A program made the translations under genes and the position numbers. The notes below the pieces were generated by a model. The model was not told the DNA's origin and did no database searches. It saw nothing but the letters and a program-made list of their open reading frames with translations. A stretch of 64,000 nucleotides of DNA from contig NZ_AUGY01000020.1 of assembly GCF_000422905.1 (NCBI RefSeq), positions 1-64,000 on the forward strand, read 5' to 3'. This document shows, one piece after another, positions 53,327 through 63,100 of this stretch (its first letter is position 1; each line of letters starts with the position of its first letter). This DNA comes from Paenibacillus alginolyticus DSM 5050 = NBRC 15375 (GTDB lineage: Bacteria; Bacillota; Bacilli; Paenibacillales; NBRC-103111).

Positions 53327-54203
53327 TTAACTCTAAATGCTTCAATAGTTCGTCGAGTGACGGATGTCCCATCATCGCTTTCCGGAAGATTAGATGAATT
53401 ACCCTTGTTAGAGGCCGATTTAGCTGAAGCGGCAGTGCCATGAGCTTAGCGGCCTCAATCTCTTTCTCCACGACACTGGATGGAAGAAAAGCAATCCCGT
53501 TACCGGCCATCACCATCCGCTTCACCGCATCAGAATGATTTAATTCCATGACAACGTTCATAAGCACGCCGTGTTCCCGAAACAAATAACGGATCATATA
53601 AGACGAGTAGGATTCGTTAACGTTGATAAGCAGAGGTTCATGTGTCAGGTCAAAAATATGGATCCTTGTACACTTGGCCAGCGGATGTTCCGGCGGCGCA
53701 ACGAGCCAAAACGGATATGTGCAGATCGGGAGGCAAATCATGTCCGGGTGTTCTAGATGTCCGCTGATAAATCCGACCTGAGCCACCTCGTCAAAAAGCA
53801 TTTCCAGCACTTCGCGCGTGCTTACGGTATGCAACGGCATATCCCAATTCGGCCGATTGCGGATAAATCCACCTATCAGCGGTGGCAAAAAGTAGGTCAT
53901 TAGGGTCGGCGTTCCTGCCACGGACAGTCGTACTTTCGTGCAGCCCTGAGTCTCCAAGAGCAGGTCAAGCCCTTCCTTAAGCACTCGCAGCGATCGTTGA
54001 GCACGCTCGTTAAACGCTATACCGGCGGCGGTTACGGTCAGCTGATTACCCGATCGGCTAACCAAAGGTACGCCAAGCTCGTTCTCCAGCGTCTTCATAC
54101 GCATCGTTAAAGCGGGCTGCGATACGCCAAGCTCTTTGGCCGCCCGGCTTAAGCTGCCATGTTCCATCAAGCATGCGAGCATATCCAAGTGGAATACATT
54201 CAT
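53265..54203 (-). CDS. LysR-family transcriptional regulator
   Basis: 312 residues: N-terminal HTH (HGSLSRAAKELGVSQPALTM) and a C-terminal substrate-binding domain (VGFISGHLEHPDMICLPICT). It overlaps the preceding LysR gene by 4 bases and runs into ridA from the opposite strand. Two consecutive LysR genes make a regulatory pair. Likely targets are the nearby Rieske or importer operons. Confidence 0.82.
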   Translation of the reverse strand: MNVFHLDMLACLMEHGSLSRAAKELGVSQPALTMRMKTLENELGVPLVSRSGNQLTVTAAGIAFNERAQRSLRVLKEGLDLLLETQGCTKVRLSVAGTPTLMTYFLPPLIGGFIRNRPNWDMPLHTVSTREVLEMLFDEVAQVGFISGHLEHPDMICLPICTYPFWLVAPPEHPLAKCTRIHIFDLTHEPLLINVNESYSSYMIRYLFREHGVLMNVVMELNHSDAVKRMVMAGNGIAFLPSSVVEKEIEAAKLMALPLQLNRPLTRVIHLIFRKAMMGHPSLDELLKHLELTSLNTPWSQFREGHRDEPSG

Positions 54204-55123
54204 ACTGCACCCCCGGCCATGGCCTGAGAAGCAAACTCACTAAAGGCTTGAGAGGCATGCGCATTCGGGCTATTAGAAATCCCGCTCTGGAAAACCATAA
54301 ACAAAGGGAATCCGATATTGGGTTCAGGTGTCATTCGCAAGCTGACAAGCTCTCCCTCCTTCAGTTCATCGGCAATGGTAAGCCCCGGTAGAAACGCGAT
54401 AGCGTCAAACGGCTCCAGATATCGTTTCAACGTTTCCGGATGGTCAAAATTCATAAGTACCCTAGGGAAAAGCTTCTGTCGGGAGAACCATTGCTCCAGA
54501 AAAGCCCATGGCTCCGAGCTCGTTTGGAAACCAAGTACGGGGTACGCCCGGGCGTCTTCCGAGCTGAGAGCCTCAAGCCGTGTTAACGGATGTCCCTTCG
54601 ACACCACAGAAAATAACAAGTCGTGATACAAAGGATAACCAATTAGGCCTTCCTCCTTCGGCTCCTCCTGAACCATGCCAATGTCTGCCTTCCCTTGCGA
54701 GACTAAATTCAATACCTGAGAATTAGAGCAAGCGGACAACTTCAACCTCACCATCGGGTATTTCTCGCGGAACCGCTTGATCATGTCAGGCAGAAGGTAA
54801 CTGGTGAAGAACGGCGTCGCCGCGATGTGCAGCTGCCCCGAATCCGTTCTGTCCTTGGTATGAATTCGGCTTCGGCCTTCTTCAATCAGTTCCATAAACC
54901 GCTCCACATGTTTGACGAAAGCGGCTCCCGCAGCCGTGAGCTCAATCCGCCGGCCCGTTCGGACAAACAATCGGGCGCCGATCTCTTGCTCCAAGGTTCT
55001 GATTCTTCCGGTGACGGCAGATACCGACAAATACATGTCATCAGCAGTTTTGCTGATGCTCCCTAATGTGACAACCCGTTGAAACGTTATCAACAAATCG
55101 ATTTCTATCGGCGGGACGCTCAT
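54200..55123 (-). CDS. LysR-family transcriptional regulator
   Basis: 307 residues with HTH ITFQRVVTLGSISKTADDMY, LSVSAVTGRIRTLEQEIG and the LysR effector domain (DIGMVQEEPKEEGLIGYPLY). First gene of a two-LysR operon, coupled by a 4-base overlap. A terminator-separated ABC importer lies upstream. The effector is unknown, probably an aromatic acid. Confidence 0.82.
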   Translation of the reverse strand: MSVPPIEIDLLITFQRVVTLGSISKTADDMYLSVSAVTGRIRTLEQEIGARLFVRTGRRIELTAAGAAFVKHVERFMELIEEGRSRIHTKDRTDSGQLHIAATPFFTSYLLPDMIKRFREKYPMVRLKLSACSNSQVLNLVSQGKADIGMVQEEPKEEGLIGYPLYHDLLFSVVSKGHPLTRLEALSSEDARAYPVLGFQTSSEPWAFLEQWFSRQKLFPRVLMNFDHPETLKRYLEPFDAIAFLPGLTIADELKEGELVSLRMTPEPNIGFPLFMVFQSGISNSPNAHASQAFSEFASQAMAGGAV

Positions 55124-55238
55124 TCGAATTCACCCTTGTCATCATGTCTTTAATACTTATTCTACAAATAGGATCGCAGCAATAATACGGGGCTATGCCT
55201 CCATGCGGAACAGGTCATTCCATTAATGCCCATACCAA

Positions 55239-55272
55239 AAAGAAGCACGGTCTGTGTAGAACCGGCTTCTTT
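55239..55272 (-). terminator. Terminator of the ABC importer operon
   Basis: AAAGAAGC and GCTTCTTT arms with an inner GGT/ACC pairing. On the minus strand TTTTTGG follows the stem. It lies 17 bases behind the binding-protein stop. Confidence 0.6.
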
Positions 55273-55289
55273 GGTTGGGGATTTATTGA

Positions 55290-56309
55290 TTACTTTGCAT
55301 AAAAACTTTCATCAACAAGCTTGTTAAGCGGCAAATCCTCTTTAATGCCGCCGACTTCTTTTACCGCATCGATGGCCCATTTGATCCCTTCGATATTAAG
55401 CTTCCCTTTATCCGGAATAGCTTTAGCGGTATAAATAAAAGATTTCGTCGTTATCTCCTCATCGGTTCCGATTGATTTCATCCCAATCTCTACCACTTCT
55501 TTATAGTTAGCTGGATCCTTAACAAATTGAATCGCTTCAGCTGTTGCTGCCATAAATGCCCGTGCCACCTCAGGTTTTTTCAGTAGATTTCCGTTTGTAG
55601 CAATGACATCTTGATTATAGTCTTTTAACTCATCACTAAGATTTGCTAAACGTTTCATACCGGCCTTCTCCCCATTCAAATCGTTGGGAGGCTGGAGCAA
55701 TGTAACCTGAACCTGTCCGTTTTTCAAAGCAGCTAATCGTGCCGGGGTTGCGCCGGATGAAACGATTCTTACATCCTTATCCGGCTCTAGACCATGTTTT
55801 TTCAACCACCAGCGCATAAGAATATCAACGCCATTCCCTGGCTGCAAGATGCCCGCAGCCTTGCCTTTTAGATCTTCCGGCTTATTGATTTCCGGTGATA
55901 CAAATACGGAGAATAACGTTTTGCTGCTTAGAGAGCCAATGATTTTGATATTTGCCCCCCCGGACACAGCGGTAACAATGGACTCAGGAAGGCTCGCAAT
56001 AAACTGGAAATCCCCCGTTTGCAAGCCTCGCAGCGCAACAACACCGCCATCGACGGATACAAACTCAACCTTGAGATTATATTTTTCGAATATACCTTTA
56101 GATTGCGCAACATACCAAGGTATAAAATCAAACGTATTGGAAACGGTTGATACTTTCACCGTCGTTAAGGTATCCGGCTTTTGTTTCGTTTGACCGGCAG
56201 ACTCGTTTGATTTTGTCGTTTTCGTGCTGCTGCAACCGACTGCTAATAAGCAGACTAGCAGCATTACTAATGGAAGCTTACTCCTATTAATAATCCGTCG
56301 ATTATGCAA
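55290..56309 (-). CDS. ABC transporter substrate-binding lipoprotein, SsuA/NMT1-like
   Basis: A TTG at 56309 behind GGGGGGAAG is the best start. The signal peptide then ends in the lipobox LLAVGC. The mature domain is a type II binding fold of the nitrate/sulfonate/thiamine-precursor class (STVSNTFDFIPWYVAQSKGI, then FEKYNLKVEFVSVDGG, LQPGNGVDILMRWWLKKHGL). In aromatic clusters such importers bring in phthalate-type acids or sulfonates. The ligand is not decidable. Confidence 0.83.
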   Translation of the reverse strand: MHNRRIINRSKLPLVMLLVCLLAVGCSSTKTTKSNESAGQTKQKPDTLTTVKVSTVSNTFDFIPWYVAQSKGIFEKYNLKVEFVSVDGGVVALRGLQTGDFQFIASLPESIVTAVSGGANIKIIGSLSSKTLFSVFVSPEINKPEDLKGKAAGILQPGNGVDILMRWWLKKHGLEPDKDVRIVSSGATPARLAALKNGQVQVTLLQPPNDLNGEKAGMKRLANLSDELKDYNQDVIATNGNLLKKPEVARAFMAATAEAIQFVKDPANYKEVVEIGMKSIGTDEEITTKSFIYTAKAIPDKGKLNIEGIKWAIDAVKEVGGIKEDLPLNKLVDESFYAK

Positions 56310-56372
56310 TATTTCTTCCCCCCACTTGTACAACTTAAAGAACAACCCGATCCAATTTTCCTGTAATGCTGC

Positions 56373-57179
56373 TTAATGCTGACGCCATGGTGCTATCTTA
56401 CGTTCCATCATTTTAAGCAGTATGGTAAGCACAATTGAACAAACCATGAGAACACCGACATAGCCCAAATATTCGGATGTACGGAAAAGTTCGGACGCAT
56501 GGCGAATGGCGTAACCTATCCCCTTATTAGCGGCAAGCATTTCTGCGACGACAACGGCAATTAATGCCCTTCCGATCGCCAAACGTATACCGGTAATGAT
56601 GTAAGAAAGCGTCGACGGGAATATGACCTCTTTGAACAGTTGAAACTCTGTAGCTCCGTAAGAACGAGCGGCCTTAATCAGGGAGCTATCCGTCGTTTTA
56701 ACACCTGCCATCGTATTGATTAGAATAGGGAAAATCGACATCATGAATACCATCATGACTTTGGATAAAGTATCAAGACCAAACCATAATACAAACAGCG
56801 GTGTCAAAGCTACGGTAGGGGTCGTGTATAATGCCGTAATAATCGGATCGCATGCATATTCCAATTTTTTCCAATATCCTAATATGAGTCCAAGAGGTAT
56901 TCCAATTAAAGCCATTGCAAAACCTAATCCTACTTCGATAGCGCTTACATATAAATGTTGAAATAGTGTGCCATTCATCAAAAACGCCCATACTTGAATT
57001 AAAATTTTGCTTGGCCAACTGAACATGAACGGATCAATAACTCCAGCTTGACCAATGATTTCCCAAATAATTAAAATAGCTCCAATTAAATAAACGGGAT
57101 ATGAAACTGCCGGCGGAATTGCAAAACTTTTACGTTTTACATTCATCGACTTGTTACTGACAGAAACTATATTTGCCAT
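56373..57179 (-). CDS. ABC transporter permease, SsuC/TauC type
   Basis: 268 residues and six TM helices. The EAA loop is KAARSYGATEFQLFKEVIFP. Adjacent to the ATPase gene without a gap and 63 bases before the binding-protein gene, giving the order ATPase-permease-binding protein. Imports the same small anion as its operon partners. Confidence 0.85.
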   Translation of the reverse strand: MANIVSVSNKSMNVKRKSFAIPPAVSYPVYLIGAILIIWEIIGQAGVIDPFMFSWPSKILIQVWAFLMNGTLFQHLYVSAIEVGLGFAMALIGIPLGLILGYWKKLEYACDPIITALYTTPTVALTPLFVLWFGLDTLSKVMMVFMMSIFPILINTMAGVKTTDSSLIKAARSYGATEFQLFKEVIFPSTLSYIITGIRLAIGRALIAVVVAEMLAANKGIGYAIRHASELFRTSEYLGYVGVLMVCSIVLTILLKMMERKIAPWRQH

Positions 57180-57971
57180 TTACACCTCTCCTTTTTTATA
57201 TTGTCTAGTGACCTCAGCCTTCAGGTGATTCCAAATAATGGATTTATATTCTTGAAATTCGGGTAAAGACTTCGTCTCAAGTGTTCTTGGGTATGGAATA
57301 TCTATTTTCAAGTCAGTGATAATTCTTCCAGGACGGACAGTCATAAGAAATACTCGACTGGACAAAAATACGGCTTCATCAATAGAATGAGTAATAAAAA
57401 TAACGGTCTTTTTTTCGTTCAACATGATTTTCAGAACTTCTTCCTGCATAATTTCGCGGGTCTGTTCATCTATTGCGGAAAACGGTTCATCCATCAACAG
57501 GATCTTTGGTTCAACGGCAAACGCTCTAGCAATCCCAACGCGTTGCTTCATCCCACCTGACAGTTGATGCGGATATTTATTCTCAAAGCCTTCAAGTCCA
57601 ACCATCTTAATATAGTGCATAACATGATCTTTGATTTCGTTCTTGGATTTGCCAGAAAGCCTTAAGCCAAAAGCTACGTTCTGAAATACCGTATGCCAAG
57701 GCATTAAAGCGAAATCTTGAAAGACCATTGCTTTTTCCCCGCCCGGACCTTCGATTTTGCGGCCGTTTATGCTTACGGAGCCGGAAGCCGGTCGAACAAG
57801 CCCATCTAAAGTATGAAGCAAGGTGCTTTTACCGCAGCCGCTTGGACCAATAATAGAGATTAACTCACCTTCTTGTATTTGTCCTGAGGCCTCTTTCAGA
57901 GCATGGACTTCATTTGGATGCCCAGCATTATAAACAACATTAATGTTTTCAAATTCTAGAATCGCTGTCAT
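57180..57971 (-). CDS. ABC transporter ATPase, SsuB/TauB type
   Basis: The start MTAILEFENINVVYN at 57971 has GGAGGAG 5 bases upstream. Walker A GPSGCGKST, signature LSGGMKQRVGIARAF, Walker B ILLMDEPFSAID and the switch His in FITHSIDEAV are intact. First gene of the three-gene importer operon. A LysR gene lies divergent-side upstream in the same direction, 148 bases away. Confidence 0.87.
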   Translation of the reverse strand: MTAILEFENINVVYNAGHPNEVHALKEASGQIQEGELISIIGPSGCGKSTLLHTLDGLVRPASGSVSINGRKIEGPGGEKAMVFQDFALMPWHTVFQNVAFGLRLSGKSKNEIKDHVMHYIKMVGLEGFENKYPHQLSGGMKQRVGIARAFAVEPKILLMDEPFSAIDEQTREIMQEEVLKIMLNEKKTVIFITHSIDEAVFLSSRVFLMTVRPGRIITDLKIDIPYPRTLETKSLPEFQEYKSIIWNHLKAEVTRQYKKGEV

Positions 57972-58118
57972 GTTTCTCCTCCCACTCCCTCTTATCATAG
58001 AAAGCTACAATTTTCTCTTTTTAAGCTTAGCGTTCAGTTCCTTCTTCCCTCAATATACCGTTCCTTTATGTGAAACGGTAGTTAATTATTTTTATTGCTT
58101 CGATAAAGATTTCTACAT

Positions 58119-59018
58119 CTATCCGCTCATTTGCTCAAATAGATTTCTGGTAGTTTTGATGACAACCTGCTTAACATCCTCACGGATTCCTTGCCTAAAT
58201 ACTAAAAATATTGGTGTTGAAGGCAATGATTTTTGCAGAGGCAATTCAACTAGTATCCCATTTTTCAATTCATCATAAACGATCATTTTTTGAAGGAAGG
58301 CTATCCCCAGCCCTTTTCTGACCATCATTTTGATCCAACCGAGGTTATTGATTTCTGTTGCTTTATAATCGTTAAATCCATGTTTTCGAAGAAAATTGTC
58401 TATGGTTTGTGTGTTATGGAAGGTTTTGCTGTAGTTCACGATCCGTTCGTTTCTAAGATCACTGAAGTTTAACGTGTGCATTGTGCTGAACAGATGACTC
58501 GGAGAACAGACCAAAACGGTCTTTTCCTTGGCAATCTCGATCACAGTCAAGTCCTTTAAGCTGGCCGGTGATTTGATAAACGCTAAACCAACATCTATCG
58601 ATCCATTCCGGATGTCCTCAATAATATCTCTTGATACTTTGACCGTCACCCCAAATTCCACTTCGGGAAAATGCTGATACAATTCATTCAGGAGCTCGGG
58701 CATAATTTCGGCACCCATATGGTTTGGGCAGGCAAGTGATATTTTTTGTTGCACATCCGTCTTCTCTTGAAGCGCGTGATAACCTTTTTTAATGATTTCA
58801 TAGGCATCTTTAAAATAGGGTAATATTTTTTCACCTGCGGGGGTCAAAGTAATTCGTTTTCCATTAATTCGGGTGAACAGTTCAGTATTTAGTTCTTGCT
58901 CAAGAAGTTGAATTCGAACACTGATCGTTGGTTGAGTAATAAATAATGCTTCTGCAGCCATGGAAAAGCTCCCTTTTTCGACAACCATTAGGAACGCTTC
59001 TATATACTTTAATTCCAT
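58119..59018 (-). CDS. LysR-family transcriptional regulator, divergent from the meta-pathway operon
   Basis: The start MELKYIEAFLMVVEKGSFSM at 59018 has GGGTGG about 11 bases upstream. HTH FSMAAEALFITQPTISVRIQ, then the LysR effector domain. It is transcribed divergently from the semialdehyde dehydrogenase operon, the classical LysR arrangement for a pathway activator responding to an intermediate such as a muconate. Confidence 0.85.
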   Translation of the reverse strand: MELKYIEAFLMVVEKGSFSMAAEALFITQPTISVRIQLLEQELNTELFTRINGKRITLTPAGEKILPYFKDAYEIIKKGYHALQEKTDVQQKISLACPNHMGAEIMPELLNELYQHFPEVEFGVTVKVSRDIIEDIRNGSIDVGLAFIKSPASLKDLTVIEIAKEKTVLVCSPSHLFSTMHTLNFSDLRNERIVNYSKTFHNTQTIDNFLRKHGFNDYKATEINNLGWIKMMVRKGLGIAFLQKMIVYDELKNGILVELPLQKSLPSTPIFLVFRQGIREDVKQVVIKTTRNLFEQMSG

Positions 59019-59266
59019 ACTTGCTTCGTCCACCCTTCAGCGATCCATGAATAGCTCATATTTAATATTACACATAATTTAATATAATGTCGCGCATTAA
59101 TTTGGTTATTAAATCTTGGATAATACTGGCGAATACACGATTTTTTAACAGACTCTGAACCAATTTTCAAAAAACATTCCGTATGCAAGAACAGTCAGGT
59201 TGTTTAAAACAGACCCTCATTTTACTATGAGATTGTCAATCACTTAAATTTAAGGAGGCCATTGCC
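59019..59266. promoter_or_regulatory. Divergent LysR / meta-pathway promoter region
   Basis: 248 bp of AT-rich DNA between divergent genes. ATTA, CACA, TAAT at 59067-59078 is a small palindrome within TTTAATATTACACATAATTT and is a candidate LysR site (dyad in AT-rich context). The AAGGAGG RBS of the dehydrogenase ends it. The exact promoter was not resolved. Confidence 0.35.
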
Positions 59267-60754
59267 ATGCAAACAAATGCTTCAACCTCGTTAGCCAATA
59301 ACTACGTCTCCCAATCGATAGATTGTCTACACTTTATCGATGGGCAATATGTCTCTTCTCTCAATGGAAAAACGTTTGATAACATCAACCCGGCTACAGG
59401 CAAGGTGATCGGCATAGTAGCGGAAGGCGGTAAAGAGGAAGTGGATTTGGCTGTAGCTGCAGCCAAAAGAGCACTACAAGGTCCGTGGAAAACGATGTCA
59501 CAAAACGATAGAATCAATGTCATCCGACGAATCGGCGACTTGATTTTGGAAAGAAAAGAGGAATTGGCTGTACTAGAGTCTGTTGATACTGGAAAGCCCA
59601 TTTGGTTATCCGGCAGTATTGACATTCCTCGTTCCGCGTATAACTTCCACTTTTTCGCAGATTCTTTAAGATCGGACGGTACAGAAGCCTATCAGATGGA
59701 TCAGGTTGCGATTAATTACTCGGTTCGAAAGCCTCTCGGGGTCGTAGGCTTGATCAATCCTTGGAACTTGCCTCTTTTGCTTATGACCTGGAAGCTGGCT
59801 CCATGCTTGGCTGCCGGAAATACGGTCGTTATGAAACCGGCGGAATTGACACCGATGACGGCTACGGTGCTTGCGCAAATATGTAAGGATGCCGGTGTGC
59901 CGGATGGCGTCGTCAATATCGTCCATGGATTCGGACCTAATTCTGCAGGATCGGCATTAACAGAGCATCCTGATGTGAGCGCTATTTCCTTTACGGGTGA
60001 AACAACCACCGGCAAAATCATTATGGCAAGCGCTGCCAAAACATTGAAACGTCTATCGTTCGAGCTTGGAGGCAAAAATCCGAATATCATATTTGCGGAT
60101 TCTAATTTAGATGAAGTGATTGAAACAACGATTAAATCCAGTTTTATTAACCAAGGCGAAGTTTGCTTGTGCGGATCGAGAATTTATGTGGAACGTCCCG
60201 CTTACGAACAGTTTTTAGAGAAATTCGTTGCTAAAACGAAAGAGTTGGTTGTAGGTGATCCGTTTGATGCCAAAACAAAAGTGGGTTCCTTAATCGGTGA
60301 GGAGCATTTCAACAGAGTTAAAGGATATATTGAACTGGCTAAAGAAGAAGGCGGGACGATCTTAACGGGGGGCAGATCGCCTGAAGGATTGGAGCAAGGA
60401 TATTATTTAGAGCCAACCATCATTGTCGGACTCGACGGAAACTGCCGTACGGTTAGAGAAGAAATTTTCGGACCTGTTGTCACGGTCATCCCGTTTGATA
60501 CAGAGGAAGAGGTTTTGGCTCAAGCCAATGATACTCACTACGGTTTAAGCGCATCCGTGTGGACGAATGATTTGCGCCGTGCTCACCGTGTGGCCGGTCA
60601 AATTGATGCAGGGATTGTTTGGGTAAATACATGGTTCTTGAGAGATTTACGGACTCCATTCGGTGGAATGAAACAAAGCGGTATCGGTCGTGAAGGCGGT
60701 AAGCATAGTCTCGAGTTTTATTCCGAGTTGACTAATATTTGCATTAAACTATAG
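59267..60754 (+). CDS. 2-hydroxymuconic (or 2-aminomuconic) semialdehyde dehydrogenase
   Basis: 495-residue NAD-dependent aldehyde dehydrogenase. [20 protein letters not shown] and [13 protein letters not shown] bind cofactor, FTGETTTGK is the Rossmann turn, ELGGKNPNI holds the catalytic Glu, and [18 protein letters not shown] holds the catalytic Cys. The VCLCxSR block is typical of DmpC/XylG and of the AMSDH/ALDH8A1 branch. First gene of a four-gene lower meta-cleavage operon. Whether the substrate carries a hydroxyl or amino group is open, and the ACMSD-like gene nearby favours the amino form. Confidence 0.85.
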   Translation: MQTNASTSLANNYVSQSIDCLHFIDGQYVSSLNGKTFDNINPATGKVIGIVAEGGKEEVDLAVAAAKRALQGPWKTMSQNDRINVIRRIGDLILERKEELAVLESVDTGKPIWLSGSIDIPRSAYNFHFFADSLRSDGTEAYQMDQVAINYSVRKPLGVVGLINPWNLPLLLMTWKLAPCLAAGNTVVMKPAELTPMTATVLAQICKDAGVPDGVVNIVHGFGPNSAGSALTEHPDVSAISFTGETTTGKIIMASAAKTLKRLSFELGGKNPNIIFADSNLDEVIETTIKSSFINQGEVCLCGSRIYVERPAYEQFLEKFVAKTKELVVGDPFDAKTKVGSLIGEEHFNRVKGYIELAKEEGGTILTGGRSPEGLEQGYYLEPTIIVGLDGNCRTVREEIFGPVVTVIPFDTEEEVLAQANDTHYGLSASVWTNDLRRAHRVAGQIDAGIVWVNTWFLRDLRTPFGGMKQSGIGREGGKHSLEFYSELTNICIKL

Positions 60755-60770
60755 CCAGGAGGATGAACGT

Positions 60771-61658
60771 ATGTCCAAATTGAAAGTAGCCATCTTAGGC
60801 TCTGGAAATATCGGCTCCGATTTAATGATCAAGCTGGAGCGCTCTGAATTACTAGAATTGACTGCGATGATTGGAATCGATGCTGAGTCCGACGGTTTGC
60901 GTCGTGCAAGGGATAGAGGCTATGCAACCTATACCGGCGGTCTTAAAGAGTTCTTGGAAAAGAGTCCCGATCTTGCGGATATCGTGTTTGACGCCACTTC
61001 GGCAAAGGCACATATTCGGCATGCTAAAATGCTGCGGGAAAAGGGAAAAATTGCAATAGACCTCACTCCTGCTGCAGTCGGACCGTTCGTAATCCCATCG
61101 TGTAATTTGGGTATGCACCTGGAAGCAACCAATATAAACTTAATTACATGCGGCGGTCAGGCGACAATTCCAGTCGTACATGCCATTAATAAGGTCGCCC
61201 CTGTTGATTATGCAGAGATTGTGGCAACGATATCGAGCAAAAGCGCAGGTCCTGGTACAAGAGCCAACATAGACGAATTTACGGAGACTACGTCACACGG
61301 GATAGAAAAGATCGGCGGTGCCAAAAAAGGAAAAGCGATTATCATTCTAAATCCAGCGGAGCCTCCGATCCTTATGAGAGATACTGTACATGCACTGGTT
61401 CAAGACGGAACGATGAACGAACCGGAGATCAGACGTTCGATCGCAGAAACTGTTCAATATATTCAGTCCTATGTTCCAGGTTATCGCTTAAGGACAGAGC
61501 CGATCTTTGACGGTAACAAAATTACCGTAATTTTGGAAGTAGCTGGTGCTGGAGATTACCTGCCGGCATACTCGGGTAACTTGGATATTATGACGGCGTC
61601 TGCCGTTAAAGTAGCAGAAGAACTGGCCAAAAATCGTTTGAAAAAATCTGCTGTATAA
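60771..61658 (+). CDS. dmpF/mhpF-type: Acetaldehyde dehydrogenase (acylating)
   Basis: 295 residues, converting acetaldehyde with CoA and NAD to acetyl-CoA. The Rossmann start [20 protein letters not shown], the catalytic Cys in [20 protein letters not shown], and [17 protein letters not shown] are all conserved. It normally forms a channelling complex with the aldolase encoded 20 bases downstream. Confidence 0.93.
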   Translation: MSKLKVAILGSGNIGSDLMIKLERSELLELTAMIGIDAESDGLRRARDRGYATYTGGLKEFLEKSPDLADIVFDATSAKAHIRHAKMLREKGKIAIDLTPAAVGPFVIPSCNLGMHLEATNINLITCGGQATIPVVHAINKVAPVDYAEIVATISSKSAGPGTRANIDEFTETTSHGIEKIGGAKKGKAIIILNPAEPPILMRDTVHALVQDGTMNEPEIRRSIAETVQYIQSYVPGYRLRTEPIFDGNKITVILEVAGAGDYLPAYSGNLDIMTASAVKVAEELAKNRLKKSAV

Positions 61659-61678
61659 CAGAAAGGGGTGGATTTTAT

Positions 61679-62710
61679 ATGACACAACAAGATCGTGATA
61701 TCGTCATCACCGAGGTGGCACTTCGTGACGGAAGCCACGCGATTTCGCACCAATATACGACTGAACAGGTGATTAACGTTACCAAGGCATTGGATGAAGC
61801 TAACGTTCCTTATATTGAAGTTTCTCACGGCGACGGACTTGCGGGATCATCACTCCAGTACGGACTTTCACTCACCAACGAAATGGAGCTAATCGAAGCA
61901 GCGGTTTCCGTTTGCAAGCAATCGAAGATTGGAGTACTACTGCTCCCCGGTATTGGAACGATTAAGGATTTGAACGAAGCTGCGAATCTTGGGGTTCGTA
62001 TGGCCCGAATTGCTACTCACGTTACGGAAGCCGACGTTTCGGCCCAACACATTGCCAGAGCCAAAGAACTCGGGCTTGTGACGGTTGGTTTCCTCATGAT
62101 GTCCCATATGGCTCCTGTCAAAACTTTGGTGGAACAAGCTAAATTGATGGAGAGCTACGGCGCGGATACCGTTTATGTCGTCGATTCGGCAGGGGCGATG
62201 TTGCCTTATCAAGTAAAGGAGCGAATCCAAGCTCTGAAGCAAACACTTGGCATTAACATCGGATTTCACGGACATAATAATTTGTCATTAGCTATGGCGA
62301 ATACTCTTGCAGCAATCGAAGAAGGAGCGACTTGGATTGATGGCAGCGTTCGATGCTTAGGGGCAGGTGCGGGGAATACACAAACCGAGGTATTGGTGTC
62401 TGTTATGGACCGTTTAAAGATCAAAACGGGAATTGATGTTTATAAAATGATGGATTTAGCTGAGAATATCGTTGCGCCGATTTTAAACGCTCCTCAGGAA
62501 ATCAACAGAGACAGCCTTGTGCTTGGGTATGCAGGCGTGTACTCGAGCTTTCTGCTCCATGCTAGGCGCGCTGCTCAGAGGTTCGGCCTGGATTCGAGGG
62601 ATATTCTCGTTGAGCTTGGCGAACGCAAGGTTGTCGGTGGACAGGAAGACATGATTGTCGATATCGCTGCCGAAATTGCTAGTAAACGGAGTAAAGTCGC
62701 CTCAAGCTAG
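61679..62710 (+). CDS. dmpG/mhpE-type: 4-hydroxy-2-oxovalerate aldolase
   Basis: 343 residues, cleaving 4-hydroxy-2-oxovalerate to pyruvate and acetaldehyde. EVALRDGSHAISHQYT (metal Asp and catalytic region), VVDSAGAMLPYQVKERI, GFHGHNNLSLAMANTLAAIE (metal His pair) and DGSVRCLGAGAGNTQTEVLV are intact. The C-terminal domain that docks the acetaldehyde dehydrogenase is present. Confidence 0.93.
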   Translation: MTQQDRDIVITEVALRDGSHAISHQYTTEQVINVTKALDEANVPYIEVSHGDGLAGSSLQYGLSLTNEMELIEAAVSVCKQSKIGVLLLPGIGTIKDLNEAANLGVRMARIATHVTEADVSAQHIARAKELGLVTVGFLMMSHMAPVKTLVEQAKLMESYGADTVYVVDSAGAMLPYQVKERIQALKQTLGINIGFHGHNNLSLAMANTLAAIEEGATWIDGSVRCLGAGAGNTQTEVLVSVMDRLKIKTGIDVYKMMDLAENIVAPILNAPQEINRDSLVLGYAGVYSSFLLHARRAAQRFGLDSRDILVELGERKVVGGQEDMIVDIAAEIASKRSKVASS

Positions 62711-62732
62711 GGGTAGAAAAGGAGGAATATGA

Positions 62733-62927
62733 ATGCCAATTGTCAATATTCAAGTGCTGCAAGGAAGACCCGAGAATAAGATTAAAGATCTGATCGGCAG
62801 TGTGACGGATACGGTGGCTAACACCTTGGAAGTTCCTAAAGAGAGAGTCCGAGTCATAGTTACAGAAGTGCCAAAGAGCCATTGGGGAATCGGCGGCGTT
62901 GCCGTTTCGGATACCCCCGGCCGATAA
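62733..62927 (+). CDS. dmpI/xylH-type: 4-oxalocrotonate tautomerase family protein
   Basis: 64 residues after the initiator. Catalytic Pro directly after Met (MPIVNIQVLQGRPENKIKDL), Arg11-like position in GRPE, a second Arg in KERVRVIVTEVP and HWGIGG at the Trp50 position. It isomerises 2-hydroxymuconate to 2-oxo-3-hexenedioate in the dehydrogenase branch. Last gene of the operon, GGAGG RBS. Confidence 0.9.
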   Translation: MPIVNIQVLQGRPENKIKDLIGSVTDTVANTLEVPKERVRVIVTEVPKSHWGIGGVAVSDTPGR

Positions 62928-62976
62928 GTAGCGGGTCTGCAAAAGATTGATGCTGCTATACCATCCATTGTTACAT

Positions 62977-63016
62977 GAGGGAAGTGCCTTCAGTTCGAAA
63001 TGAAGGTACTTCCCTC
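62977..63016 (+). terminator. Terminator of the meta-pathway operon
   Basis: GAGGGAAGTGCCTTCA and TGAAGGTACTTCCCTC pair with one mismatch around an 8-base loop. ATTTACTTG follows on the plus strand. It lies 50 bases behind the tautomerase stop. Confidence 0.75.
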
Positions 63017-63055
63017 ATTTACTTGCAGATGTTTACAAGGGGTTGCACATCCAAA

Positions 63056-63084
63056 AAAACCGTTCAGACCAGCTGAACGGTTTT
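63056..63084 (-). terminator. Terminator of the amidohydrolase-family decarboxylase gene
   Basis: AAAACCGTTCAG, loop ACCAG, CTGAACGGTTTT. On the minus strand the stem runs into a T7 tract. It lies 16 bases behind the stop at 63101. Confidence 0.8.
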
Positions 63085-63100
63085 GACGCGTGCTTCTAAT

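Noticed and set aside
55290..57971. Binding protein as a 4,5-dihydroxyphthalate decarboxylase (same fold class)
   Set aside because: It has a lipoprotein signal and sits with its own ATPase and permease, so a transport role is far more likely.
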